DNA from: Corynebacterium urinipleomorphum
GTDB lineage: Bacteria; Actinomycetota; Actinomycetes; Mycobacteriales; Mycobacteriaceae
DNA length: 64,000 nucleotides
Assembly: GCF_900155535.1 (NCBI RefSeq)
Contig: NZ_LT706965.1
Span: 509,393-573,392 of the forward strand
Direction of reading: 5' to 3'
In this document: positions 20,645 to 29,717 of the stretch, one piece after another
How positions within the stretch are numbered: the first letter of the stretch is position 1
Layout: every line of letters starts with the position of its first letter
Notes under the pieces: model-generated
Database searches by the model: none
What the model saw: the letters and a program-made list of their open reading frames with translations, nothing else
What the model was told of the DNA's origin: nothing
Position numbers and translations under genes: made by a program

Positions 20645-21937
20645 TCAGTTCGTTCCATTTCCTACTGCATCGAAGGTCTGTGCACCCCGCAGCCAGGTGC
20701 CCACGACGCGGGCACTGAATTCGCTGCCTTCATACGGGGTGTTCGTGGACTTGGAGGCCATCTCCTCGCCGCGGGCGGTCCATGCGGCTTCCGGGTCGAC
20801 GAGGGTGAGGTTGGCGGGCTCCCCCACCTCAATCGGGCGGCCCTGGTCCGCCAAACGGAGGATCTCCGCGGGGCGTTCACTCATGACCTTGGCCACAAAG
20901 CGCCAGTCGGCCAGACCGGATTCGACGAAGACTTTCGCGATGATGGCCAGTGAGGTCTCCAAACCGATCATGCCGGGCTTGGCGTTTTCGAACTCCACGC
21001 ACTTGTCTTCGGAGCCGTGCGGGGCGTGGTCGGTGGCCACGACGTCGATGGTGCCGTCTAGAAGCGCATCGCGCAGCGCCACCGTGTCGCGGTTCTCACG
21101 CAACGGCGGGTTGACGCGGTAGACACCGTCGAAGCTCTCCAACTTCTCGTCGGTGAGCAGCAGGTGGTGCGGAGTGACCTCGGCGGAGACGTCCACGCCC
21201 TGTGCCTTGGCCCAGCGCAGTAGTGACACTGTGCCCTCCGTGGAGGCGTGGCAAAGGTGGTAACGGCCGCCGTAGTCGCGGGTCATGATCAGGTCGCGCG
21301 CCACGATGGATTCCTCGGCAACGCGCGGCCAGCCGCGCAGACCCAACCGAGCTGCGTTCTCGCCCTCGTGCGCACAAGCACCGTCGGTCATCCGGTGGTC
21401 CTCGGCGTGCTGGGCCAGGACCACGTCGTAGGCCTTCGCGTACTCGATGGCCCGCCGCATCAACTGCGGGTCATTCACGCAACGGCCGTCGTCGGAGAAC
21501 ATTTTCACGTGGCCGCGGGACATCAACCCGATCTCGGTGAGTGACTCGCCCTTCAGTCCCTTGGTCATGGAACCGACCGGGTAGACATCGCACTTGCCGT
21601 AAGCCTGGCCCTTCTCCCACACTGCGTCGGCGAGGAACGGCTGGTCAATCACCGGCTGGGTGTTCGCCATGGTGAACACAGCGGTGAAGCCGCCCTTCGC
21701 TGCCGCGTCGGAGCCGGTTGCGATGGTCTCGGTGTCCTCGCGGCCGGGCTCGCGCAGGTGCACGTGCATGTCCACCAGACCTGGAAGGAGAATCTTGCCG
21801 CCGCAGTCGATGACCTCGTCAGCGTCCGTGCACGCCGTGCCGTCGATGGAATCGATCACGCCGGCGTCGACGTCGATGAGAATGTTGGTTTCGTCTTCGC
21901 CGTAGGGGCGGACGTTGTTCAACGCGAGTGTCGTCAT
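20645..21937 (-). CDS. pyrC: Dihydroorotase
   Basis: This zinc amidohydrolase cyclises carbamoyl-aspartate to dihydroorotate. The metal motif [15 protein letters not shown] (about residues 57-71) is the class I signature. Further ligands occur in HAEDHR and HLCHAST, and the catalytic Asp is in VATDHAPHG (about residue 303). The 430-residue length is normal. Its start is 3 bases after the pyrB stop, so pyrR-pyrB-pyrC are read as one unit. An ATCase-DHOase complex is possible, as in other bacteria with adjacent pyrBC. Confidence 0.97.
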   Translation of the reverse strand: MTTLALNNVRPYGEDETNILIDVDAGVIDSIDGTACTDADEVIDCGGKILLPGLVDMHVHLREPGREDTETIATGSDAAAKGGFTAVFTMANTQPVIDQPFLADAVWEKGQAYGKCDVYPVGSMTKGLKGESLTEIGLMSRGHVKMFSDDGRCVNDPQLMRRAIEYAKAYDVVLAQHAEDHRMTDGACAHEGENAARLGLRGWPRVAEESIVARDLIMTRDYGGRYHLCHASTEGTVSLLRWAKAQGVDVSAEVTPHHLLLTDEKLESFDGVYRVNPPLRENRDTVALRDALLDGTIDVVATDHAPHGSEDKCVEFENAKPGMIGLETSLAIIAKVFVESGLADWRFVAKVMSERPAEILRLADQGRPIEVGEPANLTLVDPEAAWTARGEEMASKSTNTPYEGSEFSARVVGTWLRGAQTFDAVGNGTN

Positions 21938-21940
21938 GCC

Positions 21941-22897
21941 CTACTCCTTTCCTTCTAGGGCGTCCGTGCCGCTGGCCAGCAGTGTGAACAGGACAGCCAT
22001 ACGTGTGTACACACCGTTGGAAACCTGATCGAGTACCACGGTGTTATCGCGGTCGGCGACATCGAAGTTGATTTCCATGCCGCGAAGCATCGGGCCCGGG
22101 TGCATGATCAAGGTGTCACTTGGGAGCGCGTTCGCGCGGTCCTTAGACAGTCCGTACAGAGTGGCGTATTCGCGGTGCGACGGGAAGAAGCCGCCGTTCA
22201 TGCGCTCGGCCTGCACACGCAGCATCATGACCACGCTCGGGGCGGTTCCGTCGGCACCGCCGGCGATCTCCGCGTCGAGGTCGTACCCGACCCGGCAGGG
22301 CCAGTGCTCCACTCCGGTGGGCAACAAGGTCGGCGGGGCGACAAGCACGACGTCAGCGCCGAGCGTGGACAGCAGGTCCACATTGGAGCGGGCTACGCGG
22401 GAGTGCAAGATGTCACCGACGATGAGGACCTTCTTGCCGGCGACGTCGCCGATGTGCTGGCGCATCGTCACGGCGTCGAGAAGCGCCTGCGTCGGGTGCT
22501 GGTGCGAACCGTCGCCGGCGTTGATGATGCTGGCACCCGGCACCCACTCGCGCAGGAGGTTCGGCGCGCCGGAGGACGGGTGGCGCATGATGATCGCATC
22601 CGCGCCAACGGCCCGCAGCGTGGATGCGGTGTCTTTGAGGGACTCGCCCTTCTTCACCGACGAGCTGGACGCGGAAACGTTGATCACGTCGGCGCTCATC
22701 CACTTACCAGCCGTCTCGAACGAAGAGCGGGTGCGAGTTGAATTCTCGTAGAAAAGGGTGAAGATCGTGCGGCCGCGCAATGTCGGCAGCTTCTTCATTT
22801 CGCGTCCGTCGAGCGCTTCCCGGAACCGGTCAGCCTCATCCATCAGGCCGATGATCTCTTCGCGGCTCAAATCCGCGATGCTGATCAGGTGCTTCAT
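21941..22897 (-). CDS. pyrB: Aspartate carbamoyltransferase catalytic subunit
   Basis: The enzyme joins carbamoyl phosphate and aspartate. The carbamoyl-phosphate signature is in [17 protein letters not shown] (about residues 49-65). The aspartate-binding side shows [11 protein letters not shown] (about residue 264). At 318 residues it matches the catalytic chain. No regulatory pyrI is nearby, so feedback through PyrI is not expected. The ATG overlaps the pyrR stop as ATGA. Confidence 0.97.
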   Translation of the reverse strand: MKHLISIADLSREEIIGLMDEADRFREALDGREMKKLPTLRGRTIFTLFYENSTRTRSSFETAGKWMSADVINVSASSSSVKKGESLKDTASTLRAVGADAIIMRHPSSGAPNLLREWVPGASIINAGDGSHQHPTQALLDAVTMRQHIGDVAGKKVLIVGDILHSRVARSNVDLLSTLGADVVLVAPPTLLPTGVEHWPCRVGYDLDAEIAGGADGTAPSVVMMLRVQAERMNGGFFPSHREYATLYGLSKDRANALPSDTLIMHPGPMLRGMEINFDVADRDNTVVLDQVSNGVYTRMAVLFTLLASGTDALEGKE

Positions 22898-23448
22898 GCT
22901 TCTTCTCCTTCTTTGACTAGGAGAACGGCGTCCGCATCGTCGAGCGGCGTGAGCGTGACGCGCACGTCTTCGGTGAGTGATGTCGGAATATTCTTGCCCA
23001 CATAGTCCGCACGGATCGGCAAAGCACGGTGGCCGCGGTCCACGAGGACTGCAAGCTGGATTGCTTCCGGGCGACCGATGTCGCTCAGCGAGTCGAGTGC
23101 AGCGCGGATCGTGCGGCCGGAGAACAGCACATCGTCGACGAGGACGATGGTCGCGCCGTTGATGTTTCCCGGGATGTCGGTCGGCGCCAACGCGCGGTGT
23201 GGGCGTCCGCGGAGATCATCGCGGTAGAGCGTCACGTCGAGGCTGCCGACGGGCACGCTCACCCCCGAGAATTCCTCTATCGCCGACGCGATTCGCTGGG
23301 CCAAAGGCACTCCACCGGATGGAATACCCAACATGATCAGTGGTGGAGCACCGTCGGAATCGAGCGCGGTTTTCTCAATGATCTGGTGCGCGATGCGTGC
23401 AATCGTGCGCGAGACGTCACTTGCGTCAAGCAGCTCAGTGGCACTCAT
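22894..23448 (-). CDS. pyrR: PyrR bifunctional pyr operon regulator / uracil phosphoribosyltransferase
   Basis: PyrR is an RNA-binding regulator of pyrimidine genes that senses UMP/UTP and can also act as a uracil phosphoribosyltransferase. The PRPP-binding loop is clear in [18 protein letters not shown] (about residues 102-119), with the family start [13 protein letters not shown]. The length is 184. It is the first gene of the pyrR-pyrB-pyrC-carA-carB-pyrF operon. A GGAGG ribosome-binding site sits directly beside a hairpin that resembles a PyrR-binding loop (23458-23479), suggesting autogenous translational control. Confidence 0.96.
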   Translation of the reverse strand: MSATELLDASDVSRTIARIAHQIIEKTALDSDGAPPLIMLGIPSGGVPLAQRIASAIEEFSGVSVPVGSLDVTLYRDDLRGRPHRALAPTDIPGNINGATIVLVDDVLFSGRTIRAALDSLSDIGRPEAIQLAVLVDRGHRALPIRADYVGKNIPTSLTEDVRVTLTPLDDADAVLLVKEGEEA

Positions 23449-23457
23449 CGAACCTCC

Positions 23458-23479
23458 TTCCCCGCCTCTCTGTGCGGAA
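23458..23479 (-). promoter_or_regulatory. Probable PyrR-binding RNA hairpin next to the pyrR ribosome-binding site
   Basis: On the minus strand TTCC...GGAA arms enclose GCACAGAGAGGCGG. The loop word CAGAGAGG matches the conserved PyrR binding-loop core known from Bacillus. The GGAGG Shine-Dalgarno site of pyrR begins one base after the stem. This fits the PyrR-dependent translational repression described in Mycobacterium smegmatis. Confidence 0.6.
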
Positions 23480-23575
23480 TTTAAAGGATGCTGTTTTCAG
23501 AGCCTGCCTATGCTTGGTAGACGCATGCCACACTAGCACTTTCCGCCCACATGTCTTCAGCGAAGCAGGTCACCT

Positions 23576-24922
23576 TTGTCCCTCACCGCAACACACACTA
23601 TTCCCGCCCCGCTTATCGACGTCTGGCGCTGGCACACCCGCCCCGGCGCCGTCCAACGTCTCACTCCCCCGTTCCTTCCAATGACGGTGGTTTCGGGGGC
23701 TGACTCTTTAAAAGACGGCACCACCGTCTTCGCCCTTCCCGCCGGCCAGAAATGGGTGGCCCGCCACCAGGCAGACGGGTATACCGAGGGCACCCAGTTC
23801 GTCGACGAAGCCGCCAACACCCCCATCAAGCAGCTGACTAAGTGGCGCCACGAACACCGCTTCGAAGAGACGGATGGGCAGACACGAATCACCGACACGG
23901 TTCACACCACCGCACCGGAGAACGTGTTGGCTCCTGCTTTCGCCTACCGCCAGCACCAGCTCGCGGAGGATCTCGCGTTCCTCGATCGAATGGGGCAGCA
24001 CGAAGAAAATGCCAGCAACAAGCTCACCGTTGCCATGACCGGTTCGCGCGGCCTAGTGGGTACAGCACTATCCGCTCAACTCACCACCGCCGGCCACGAG
24101 GTGATCCAGCTCGTCCGCGGCAATGCATCGGAGGGCCAGCGCCACTGGGACATGGATTGTCCTGACCCGGAACTTTTCGACGGGGTCGATGCTGTCGTGC
24201 ATCTGGCCGGTGAGTCGATCATGGGCCGGTTCACCGACGCGCACAAGGCGGACATCTACTCCTCCCGCATCGGCCCCACCAGGCGCTTGGCTCAACTCGC
24301 CGCCGATTCCGGGGTGTCGACTTTCGTGAGCGCATCCGCTGTCGGGTACTACGGCACTTCTGCCGGCGACTCTGTCCGCACTGAAGCAGACGGCCGCGGC
24401 GATGGCTTCCTCGCCGACGTCGTCGATGAATGGGAACGCGCAACCGCTTACGCGCAAGAAGCCGGGGTCCGGACGGTGAATATTCGTACCGGTCTCGCAC
24501 TTTCGGGAACGGGCGGACTACTACCCCTGCTCAAACTGTCTGCTGCTACTGCTATGAGCGCCCGATTCGGCGACGGGGAATTCTGGATGTCCTGGGTCGC
24601 GCTCGACGACCTGACTGACATCTATTTCCGTGCGATCGTGGACGACAGCATCGAGGGCCCCGTCAATGCGACGGCCCCGAACCCAGTGACTAATGCCGCG
24701 CTGTCAAGCACGCTGACAGCGTTGCTCCACCGTCCCGAGCTCATCGGGATCCCAGAATTCGGCCCGAAGCTGCTGCTCGGCGATGAAGGAGCGCGAGAGC
24801 TCGCCCTCGCGGACCAGCGAGTTGAACCGGCGTACTTGAATAGGCTTGGCCACCACTTCCGGTATCCCACGCTCACCGCTGCGCTGAAGCACGAGCTGGG
24901 CAAGGAGCAGTATCTCAACTAA
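23576..24922 (+). CDS. TIGR01777-type NAD(P)-dependent epimerase fused to an N-terminal SRPBCC-like domain
   Basis: The 448-residue protein has two parts. Residues 1-140 resemble a START/SRPBCC ligand-binding domain. From about residue 148 an extended SDR (YfcH/SulA-like) domain begins with the NAD-binding glycine motif AMTGSRGLVGTALSAQL. It continues with VVHLAGESIMGRFTDAHK and SASAVGYYGTSAGD, which holds the Tyr of the active site. The start is a TTG at 23576 behind AAGCAGG, since no ATG or GTG fits. The substrate is unknown. It is divergent from pyrR. The GCTTATCGACG word overlaps codons 13-15. Confidence 0.85.
   Translation: MSLTATHTIPAPLIDVWRWHTRPGAVQRLTPPFLPMTVVSGADSLKDGTTVFALPAGQKWVARHQADGYTEGTQFVDEAANTPIKQLTKWRHEHRFEETDGQTRITDTVHTTAPENVLAPAFAYRQHQLAEDLAFLDRMGQHEENASNKLTVAMTGSRGLVGTALSAQLTTAGHEVIQLVRGNASEGQRHWDMDCPDPELFDGVDAVVHLAGESIMGRFTDAHKADIYSSRIGPTRRLAQLAADSGVSTFVSASAVGYYGTSAGDSVRTEADGRGDGFLADVVDEWERATAYAQEAGVRTVNIRTGLALSGTGGLLPLLKLSAATAMSARFGDGEFWMSWVALDDLTDIYFRAIVDDSIEGPVNATAPNPVTNAALSSTLTALLHRPELIGIPEFGPKLLLGDEGARELALADQRVEPAYLNRLGHHFRYPTLTAALKHELGKEQYLN
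23611..23621 (+). repeat. GCTTATCGACG word, copy 8
   Basis: This exact 11-mer lies near the start of the TIGR01777-type gene and is read as Leu-Ile-Asp. Confidence 0.85.
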
Positions 24923-24952
24923 GCCCCTCACGGATAGGTAGCCTGGGGTGCC

Positions 24953-25420
24953 ATGACCACACCGAATGATCAATCCCTCCCGGACCCAGAGGCAGACGTC
25001 GTCCGAGATATGACGCTCGCCGACATCGCTGCCGTCCTAGAAGGCGAGGGCCTCGAGTACCGCGTGGAAGAGCCCGTCGTGCGCACCGGATTCGTCAACG
25101 CCGCGATGGTCTTCACATTCGATGACGGCAAGCTCGTCTTCGAGTCCGTCTGGCGCGGTGAATTCGCCCCCGAGGAGGTTTCCTCCCTGCTCTATGCCAC
25201 GAACGAGTTCAACCAGACGCACTTCACCCCGACGCTGCGCTTCTTCCAGAGTGAAGAGGACACGCTCGCGATCACGGGTATCCGGACGATCGATGTGAGC
25301 AAAGGCTTATCGACGAACCAGCTCGGCGCCTTCATCGTCACATCGATCCATTCGACGATGCAGGCGTTCAGCTTCCTCGCCGAGACGTTCCCGACAGCCG
25401 TGACCTGGGAGGAGAATTAA
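24953..25420 (+). CDS. YbjN-like protein (first of two)
   Basis: This 155-residue soluble protein resembles the YbjN / type III secretion chaperone-like fold. An N-terminal helix (LADIAAVLEGEGLEYRVEE) is followed by alternating beta strands (AAMVFTFDDGKLVFESVWRG) and a C-terminal helix. Such proteins are common in actinobacteria; their molecular role is not established. The stop overlaps the start of the next YbjN-like gene by one base (TAATG), so the two are co-translated. Confidence 0.8.
   Translation: MTTPNDQSLPDPEADVVRDMTLADIAAVLEGEGLEYRVEEPVVRTGFVNAAMVFTFDDGKLVFESVWRGEFAPEEVSSLLYATNEFNQTHFTPTLRFFQSEEDTLAITGIRTIDVSKGLSTNQLGAFIVTSIHSTMQAFSFLAETFPTAVTWEEN
25305..25315 (+). repeat. GCTTATCGACG word, copy 9
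   Basis: This exact 11-mer lies within the first YbjN-like gene and is read as Leu-Ser-Thr. Confidence 0.85.
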
Positions 25421-25911
25421 TGACTGCCCAAAATCTTGAGAACTCGACCCCCGGCAACACCCCGAGCCTGGTCACCATTGACCGGATTGTGGACGCGGCA
25501 TCCCAGTCCGGTGTCGGCCTGACCGCCGACGCCTCAGGTCGCGCTGCGCACGGCACCCATGAGGAGCTTGAGCTCATGGTGGTTCTGCTCGACTCCGTTT
25601 TCATCGTCCGCGGCGACTCCGTCACCGACACCGCCGCCGATTCCCCCGACGCGACGTACTACCTTGCCGCTAACGAGGTGAATTCCACGTTGATCGGTGC
25701 ACGTGCGATCGTGGGTAACCGGACCGAGAACATCGTCATACGCACCGAGGCCGAGCAGTCCGTCGCAGCTGGAATGACCGATGAGCAACTGCGCTCCGCT
25801 GTGTCCGGCGCAGTGAACGCTGTAGTCAGCGCCCACAACGCTATGGCCGCTCTCTCCGAGCAGATCACGGAGGCCCAGGCCGCCATTGCCGAAGAGAACA
25901 CAGAAGACTAG
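25420..25911 (+). CDS. YbjN-like protein (second of two)
   Basis: This 163-residue acidic protein is translationally coupled to the preceding YbjN-like gene. It shows a helix near residues 20-38, a beta-rich middle (LMVVLLDSVFIVRGDSVTD) and a long C-terminal helix (AVNAVVSAHNAMAALSEQITEAQAAIAEE). It is diverged from its neighbour; the pair may form a heterodimer, which is inference. Its stop overlaps the end of the convergent ABC ATPase gene by four bases. Confidence 0.75.
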   Translation: MTAQNLENSTPGNTPSLVTIDRIVDAASQSGVGLTADASGRAAHGTHEELELMVVLLDSVFIVRGDSVTDTAADSPDATYYLAANEVNSTLIGARAIVGNRTENIVIRTEAEQSVAAGMTDEQLRSAVSGAVNAVVSAHNAMAALSEQITEAQAAIAEENTED

Positions 25912-26666
25912 GCACAGAGCTCATGGCTTAAGGCCTCAAGCTCCGCGCCACCGGACATTTCTCGTGTCAGCTCGTCCAAGGTCACCTCGTCGCGCGACGC
26001 ATTCAACTCCTGCCTACCGAGTTTCAGGATGGTAAATCGATCCCCCACCATGAATGCGTGGTGCGGGTTATGGGTGACAAACACCACCGCGACACCGCGG
26101 TCGCGCGCTGAGGCGATGAACTTCAGCACCACGCCCGACTGCTTCACACCGAGGGCTGCGGTGGGCTCGTCGAGCACCACCACTCGCGCACCGAAATACA
26201 CAGCGCGGGCGATAGCCACCACCTGACGCTGACCGCCGGACAGGTTCCCGGCTTCAACATCCACGTCGGGAATGTCGATGCCCATCTGTGCGAGCTGCTC
26301 CGAACAGATGCGTTTCATCTCGTTCTGCTTGAGCATCCCGAAGGCACCTGTCAGTTCCTGGCCGAGGAAGAAGTTTCGCCACACGCTTAGCTCGTCGACG
26401 ATTGCGAGTGTTTGGTAGACCGTCGCGATTCCTGCGTCAATCGCGTCGCGGGGTGAGGTGAGGGAGGTTGGTGAGCCGTCGATAAGCAGCTCTCCCTCCG
26501 TCGGTTCGTGCAAACCCGCAAGGATTTTGATCAGCGTGGATTTGCCGGCGCCGTTGTCGCCGAGGACGCACGTGACCTCGCCCGCGTTGATGGCTAGATC
26601 GACCCCGCGGAGCGCGTCAAAGCTGCCGTAGGACTTGGTGATTCCCCGCAATTCGATGATGGGCAC
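25908..26666 (-). CDS. CUT2 sugar ABC transporter, single-NBD ATPase (FrcA-like)
   Basis: This is the ATPase of a sugar importer. Its 252 residues form one nucleotide-binding domain: Walker A GDNGAGKSTLIK (about residues 36-47), signature LSGGQRQVVAIARAV, Walker B VVVLDEPTAALG and the switch histidine in VVFVTHNPHHA. RbsA/XylG-type ATPases have two fused domains, so this single-domain protein is closer to the FrcA type. It is the last gene of the binding protein-permease-ATPase operon, 6 bases after the permease stop. Confidence 0.92.
   Translation of the reverse strand: MPIIELRGITKSYGSFDALRGVDLAINAGEVTCVLGDNGAGKSTLIKILAGLHEPTEGELLIDGSPTSLTSPRDAIDAGIATVYQTLAIVDELSVWRNFFLGQELTGAFGMLKQNEMKRICSEQLAQMGIDIPDVDVEAGNLSGGQRQVVAIARAVYFGARVVVLDEPTAALGVKQSGVVLKFIASARDRGVAVVFVTHNPHHAFMVGDRFTILKLGRQELNASRDEVTLDELTREMSGGAELEALSHELCA
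26477..26487 (-). repeat. GCTTATCGACG word, copy 10
   Basis: This exact 11-mer lies sense within the ABC ATPase gene and is read as Leu-Ile-Asp. Confidence 0.85.
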
Positions 26667-26672
26667 TTCGGG

Positions 26673-27752
26673 TTACCTCCGCTTCGTGATGGTAGCGAAC
26701 GACGTGTTGGTCATGACAGCGAAAAGCAGCATCGCGCCGAGGAAGAATTTGAACCAGTCGGGGTTCCACCCTGCGTAGACGATGCCCTGGTTGGTCATGC
26801 CGAAGATCAGTGCACCGATCATGGTTCCCACGGCTGTGCCGCGTCCGCCCTTCATCGCGCACCCGCCGATAACGGCCGCGATGATGTACAGGAACTCGTT
26901 GCCCACGCCTTGGCCCGCCTGGATGGAATCGAACGCGAAGAGCGTGTGCATGCCCACGAACCAGGCGGCGAAGCCGACAGTCATGAACAGCGCGATCTTC
27001 ACGCGGCGCACGGGAACGCCTACGGCGCGGGCCGCATCCTCGTCGCCGCCGACGGCCGTGATCCAGTTCCCGAATTTCGTGCGGAAGAGCACAAAGGATG
27101 CAACGGCGACGAACACCAACCACCAGATGACTGTGACGTTGATGCGCACGTCCCCGATGTGGAAACTACCTGCGAAGAATTCGCGGGCGGACGGGAAACC
27201 CTCCATGTCCGCGATGGTCGGTGTGGCGACCTGCCCGGTGACCAACTTGGTCACCGCGAGATTGAGGCCCTGCAGCATGAGAAATGCCGCCAATGTGATG
27301 AGGAAGCTGTCGATCCCGGTTCGGGAGACCAAGAAACCGTTGAGCGCACCGATGCCCAAAGAAATGAGAAGCGCGAGTCCCGCCCCCACCCATGAATTCA
27401 GGTGGAGGTTGTAGTTGAGCATCGTCGCTGCAAGCGCCGCAGTAGTGACAGCCACCCCGGAAGAAAGGTCGAATTCCCCGCCGATCATGAGCAAGCCCAC
27501 TGCCAACGCCACGATGCCGAGGGTGGAGCTGGCGTAGAGGATTGTCGCCATCGCCTCAAACGAGCGGAAAGCCGGTGCTACGGCGAGAAACAGTGCGAGG
27601 ATTGCGAGGAAACCGAGCAGGCTGGCCAGTTCCGGGCGACGGATGAGCTTGGCAAGCCCCGTGTGCGTGCGCAATCGGTCGTCCGGCGCTGTGTCCTGCG
27701 GTGAGACTTGAGCCGTCGCGCGGTTGTCTGAATGCGGTGCGACCGTGCTCAT
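26673..27752 (-). CDS. CUT2 sugar ABC transporter permease
   Basis: This integral membrane permease of the ribose/fructose/inositol class has 359 residues and about ten hydrophobic segments, after a polar N-terminus of about 40 residues. Family features include GLLMIGGEFDLSSGVAVTTAAL (about residues 85-106) and the cytoplasmic coupling stretch VGGDEDAARAVGVPVRRVKI. The ATG overlaps the stop of the upstream binding-protein gene as ATGA. The sugar cannot be assigned from sequence. Confidence 0.93.
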   Translation of the reverse strand: MSTVAPHSDNRATAQVSPQDTAPDDRLRTHTGLAKLIRRPELASLLGFLAILALFLAVAPAFRSFEAMATILYASSTLGIVALAVGLLMIGGEFDLSSGVAVTTAALAATMLNYNLHLNSWVGAGLALLISLGIGALNGFLVSRTGIDSFLITLAAFLMLQGLNLAVTKLVTGQVATPTIADMEGFPSAREFFAGSFHIGDVRINVTVIWWLVFVAVASFVLFRTKFGNWITAVGGDEDAARAVGVPVRRVKIALFMTVGFAAWFVGMHTLFAFDSIQAGQGVGNEFLYIIAAVIGGCAMKGGRGTAVGTMIGALIFGMTNQGIVYAGWNPDWFKFFLGAMLLFAVMTNTSFATITKRR

Positions 27753-28750
27753 CGCAGACCTGCCTTTGCGGCTTCGACGATTGTGTCCACGTTGGACTTA
27801 TCGACGAAGCTCGGGCCGGTGAACACCGGTTGCCCGCCGCCGAATGTTCCGCCATTGCGTTTGGCCACCCACAACGAATCCACGGCCAGATACCCCTGCA
27901 GATACGGCTGTTGGTCAACTGCCCACGCGACACGACCGTCGGCAATTGCATCGACGAGCTCAGAATTGGTGTCGAAGGTGACCACCTGAGCCTGAATACC
28001 CGATTCCTTCACCGATTCGGTGGCACGCATTGCCACTGGGGCCTGCAGAGCGAAAACGGTGTCAAAACTGGAGTCCTGGCTCAACTTCGAGGCGATCGTC
28101 GACTGAACCGATGTCAGGTCTTGGCCGTTGACGTACAACAGTTCCACAGTGCCGCCACCGAGCCCCTTCTTCACTCCGCCGCACCGGGCTTCCTGCGAAG
28201 AGTTTCCCTGCTCATGGATTACACACAGAACTTTCTTCTTGCCTTCGTCCTTGAGACGTTCACCAGCCGCGGTGCCGGCAACCGTCTCGTCCTGGCCGAA
28301 GAAGCCTGTCATCCCGTAGCCGGTGTACACATCCATTCCCGCATTCAGGCCAACGGTGGGAATGCCAGCGTCGACAGCGTTCTGCGCGGCGGGACCGATT
28401 GCTTCCGGATTCGGCATTGTCAAAGCAATGCCGTCTACTTTCGAATCCACCGCAGAGCGCACTAGGTTCGCTTGATTCGGTGCTTGCGGATCAGAGGAGT
28501 ACCGGAGCTCGATGTTGTCTTTCTTGGCGGCGTCCTCCGCGCCTTTACGCACCAAGTCCCAAAAGGTGTCGCCCGGAGCACCATGTGTGACCATCGCAAC
28601 GACATAACGAGGCGTGTCCACCCCACCAGCTGTGCCGGTGGTCGCGTTGTCACGCGGGGCACCACCAGTTGCGGAGCATCCAGCCACGGACAGACCGACG
28701 GCAGCGGTGATAGCTGCTGCCTTGAAAAAATCGCGGATTCTTAGCACCAA
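27749..28750 (-). CDS. CUT2 sugar ABC transporter substrate-binding lipoprotein
   Basis: This is a periplasmic-binding-protein-like lipoprotein. The signal sequence ends in the lipobox SVAGC (Cys about residue 25). The mature protein is a type I binding fold: MVTHGAPGDTFWDLVRKGAEDAA starts domain 1, with VDGIALTMPNP and DAGIPTVGLNAGMD further on. The C-terminal part has TFDTNSELVDAI and VDQQPYLQGYLAV, the hinge region typical of ribose/inositol-type proteins. It is the first gene of its operon; 106 upstream bases separate it from PPK2. Confidence 0.92.
   Translation of the reverse strand: MVLRIRDFFKAAAITAAVGLSVAGCSATGGAPRDNATTGTAGGVDTPRYVVAMVTHGAPGDTFWDLVRKGAEDAAKKDNIELRYSSDPQAPNQANLVRSAVDSKVDGIALTMPNPEAIGPAAQNAVDAGIPTVGLNAGMDVYTGYGMTGFFGQDETVAGTAAGERLKDEGKKKVLCVIHEQGNSSQEARCGGVKKGLGGGTVELLYVNGQDLTSVQSTIASKLSQDSSFDTVFALQAPVAMRATESVKESGIQAQVVTFDTNSELVDAIADGRVAWAVDQQPYLQGYLAVDSLWVAKRNGGTFGGGQPVFTGPSFVDKSNVDTIVEAAKAGLR
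27796..27806 (+). repeat. ACTTATCGACG word, copy 11 (10 of 11)
   Basis: This copy differs from GCTTATCGACG only at the first base. It lies antisense within the binding-protein gene, which reads it as Val-Asp-Lys. Confidence 0.7.
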
Positions 28751-28856
28751 ACCAGTGTGCCCCGCTTGAGCAGAAAGCCCCGAATCCCCGAGGTGCTTTA
28801 CCGATTAAGAAGTCCTGCGAACTGGTGCTCCGGGCTGACTGCGCGCTCGGATGTGC

Positions 28857-29717
28857 CTAAGATTCGTCGAGGCGCTTCAGCTCAACTTCCGGATCAAAGT
28901 CCGGCGCAGGCCACTGAAGATCGAGCTCGCGCAAGGCCTTGAGCAACAGGGTCTTGACCACAGTGCGGCAGTAGTCCTTGTCGTCTGACGGCACGCAGTA
29001 CCATGGAGCGACATCGGTGGACGTGCGCTTCATGGCGATCTCGTACGCGTCCTGGAACTGGTCCCAGAGCATGCGGTCGTCGATGTCGCCCGGGTTGTAC
29101 TTCCAGTGCTTGTCTGCGCGCTCAATGCGCTTGCGCAGATTCTCACCCTGAAACGCCTTGGAGATGTGCGGCATGACCTTGATGATCTTGGTGCCGTTCG
29201 CCGCGGCTTCCGCCTCGAAGTCCACGATGGCCCCGTAGCGGCGTTCGATCTCCTCCTGCGGCGCCATCTCCCGGACTCGCTGGACCAGGACATCCTCGTA
29301 GTGGGAGCGGTCGAAAACGCTCACCATTCCCGGCTCGGGCAGGTGGGGTGCGATGCGCCACAGGAAATCATGCTGCTTCTCTTCCTCGGTGGGTTTACCG
29401 AAAGACTTGATGTGCACGCCCTGCGGGTCGAGGAGGTCGCCGACCACATGACGGATGATGCCGCCTTTGCCGGACGTATCCATTCCCTGCAACACAAGGA
29501 GAATCGATCCGGCATTCTCGTTGCCCGCGCGGCCGTTCGCGTACAAGCAATCCTGGAGCTCTGAAATCTCCTCGTCGTACTTCTCAAAAGCGTCATCGAC
29601 GTCATCTTGGTCCACGCCCGGTGTGGATTCAGGATCCACATCTGCGAGCACGAAGCCCTCGTCGACGCGAAGTTTCTCTGCTTCCTTAATGGATACTTTC
29701 GCCATAGTGGTGGGCAT
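28857..29717 (-). CDS. ppk2: Polyphosphate kinase 2 family protein
   Basis: This protein transfers phosphate between polyphosphate and nucleotides. The 286-residue single-domain protein shows the Walker A-like LQGMDTSGKGGIIRHV (about residues 75-90) and the Walker B region VFDRSHYEDVLVQRV (about 137). The lid arginines are in LRKRIERADKHWKYN, and PWYCVPSDDKDYCR is the C-terminal motif of the family. Whether it makes ADP, ATP or GTP cannot be told from sequence. Its ATG directly abuts the nusB stop (29717/29718). Confidence 0.9.
   Translation of the reverse strand: MPTTMAKVSIKEAEKLRVDEGFVLADVDPESTPGVDQDDVDDAFEKYDEEISELQDCLYANGRAGNENAGSILLVLQGMDTSGKGGIIRHVVGDLLDPQGVHIKSFGKPTEEEKQHDFLWRIAPHLPEPGMVSVFDRSHYEDVLVQRVREMAPQEEIERRYGAIVDFEAEAAANGTKIIKVMPHISKAFQGENLRKRIERADKHWKYNPGDIDDRMLWDQFQDAYEIAMKRTSTDVAPWYCVPSDDKDYCRTVVKTLLLKALRELDLQWPAPDFDPEVELKRLDES

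Noticed and set aside
28751-28856. A repeated CCCCGA(A/G) stretch upstream of the CUT2 binding-protein gene
   Set aside because: The repeats are short and direct, do not fold into a terminator, and do not match a regulator site I know.
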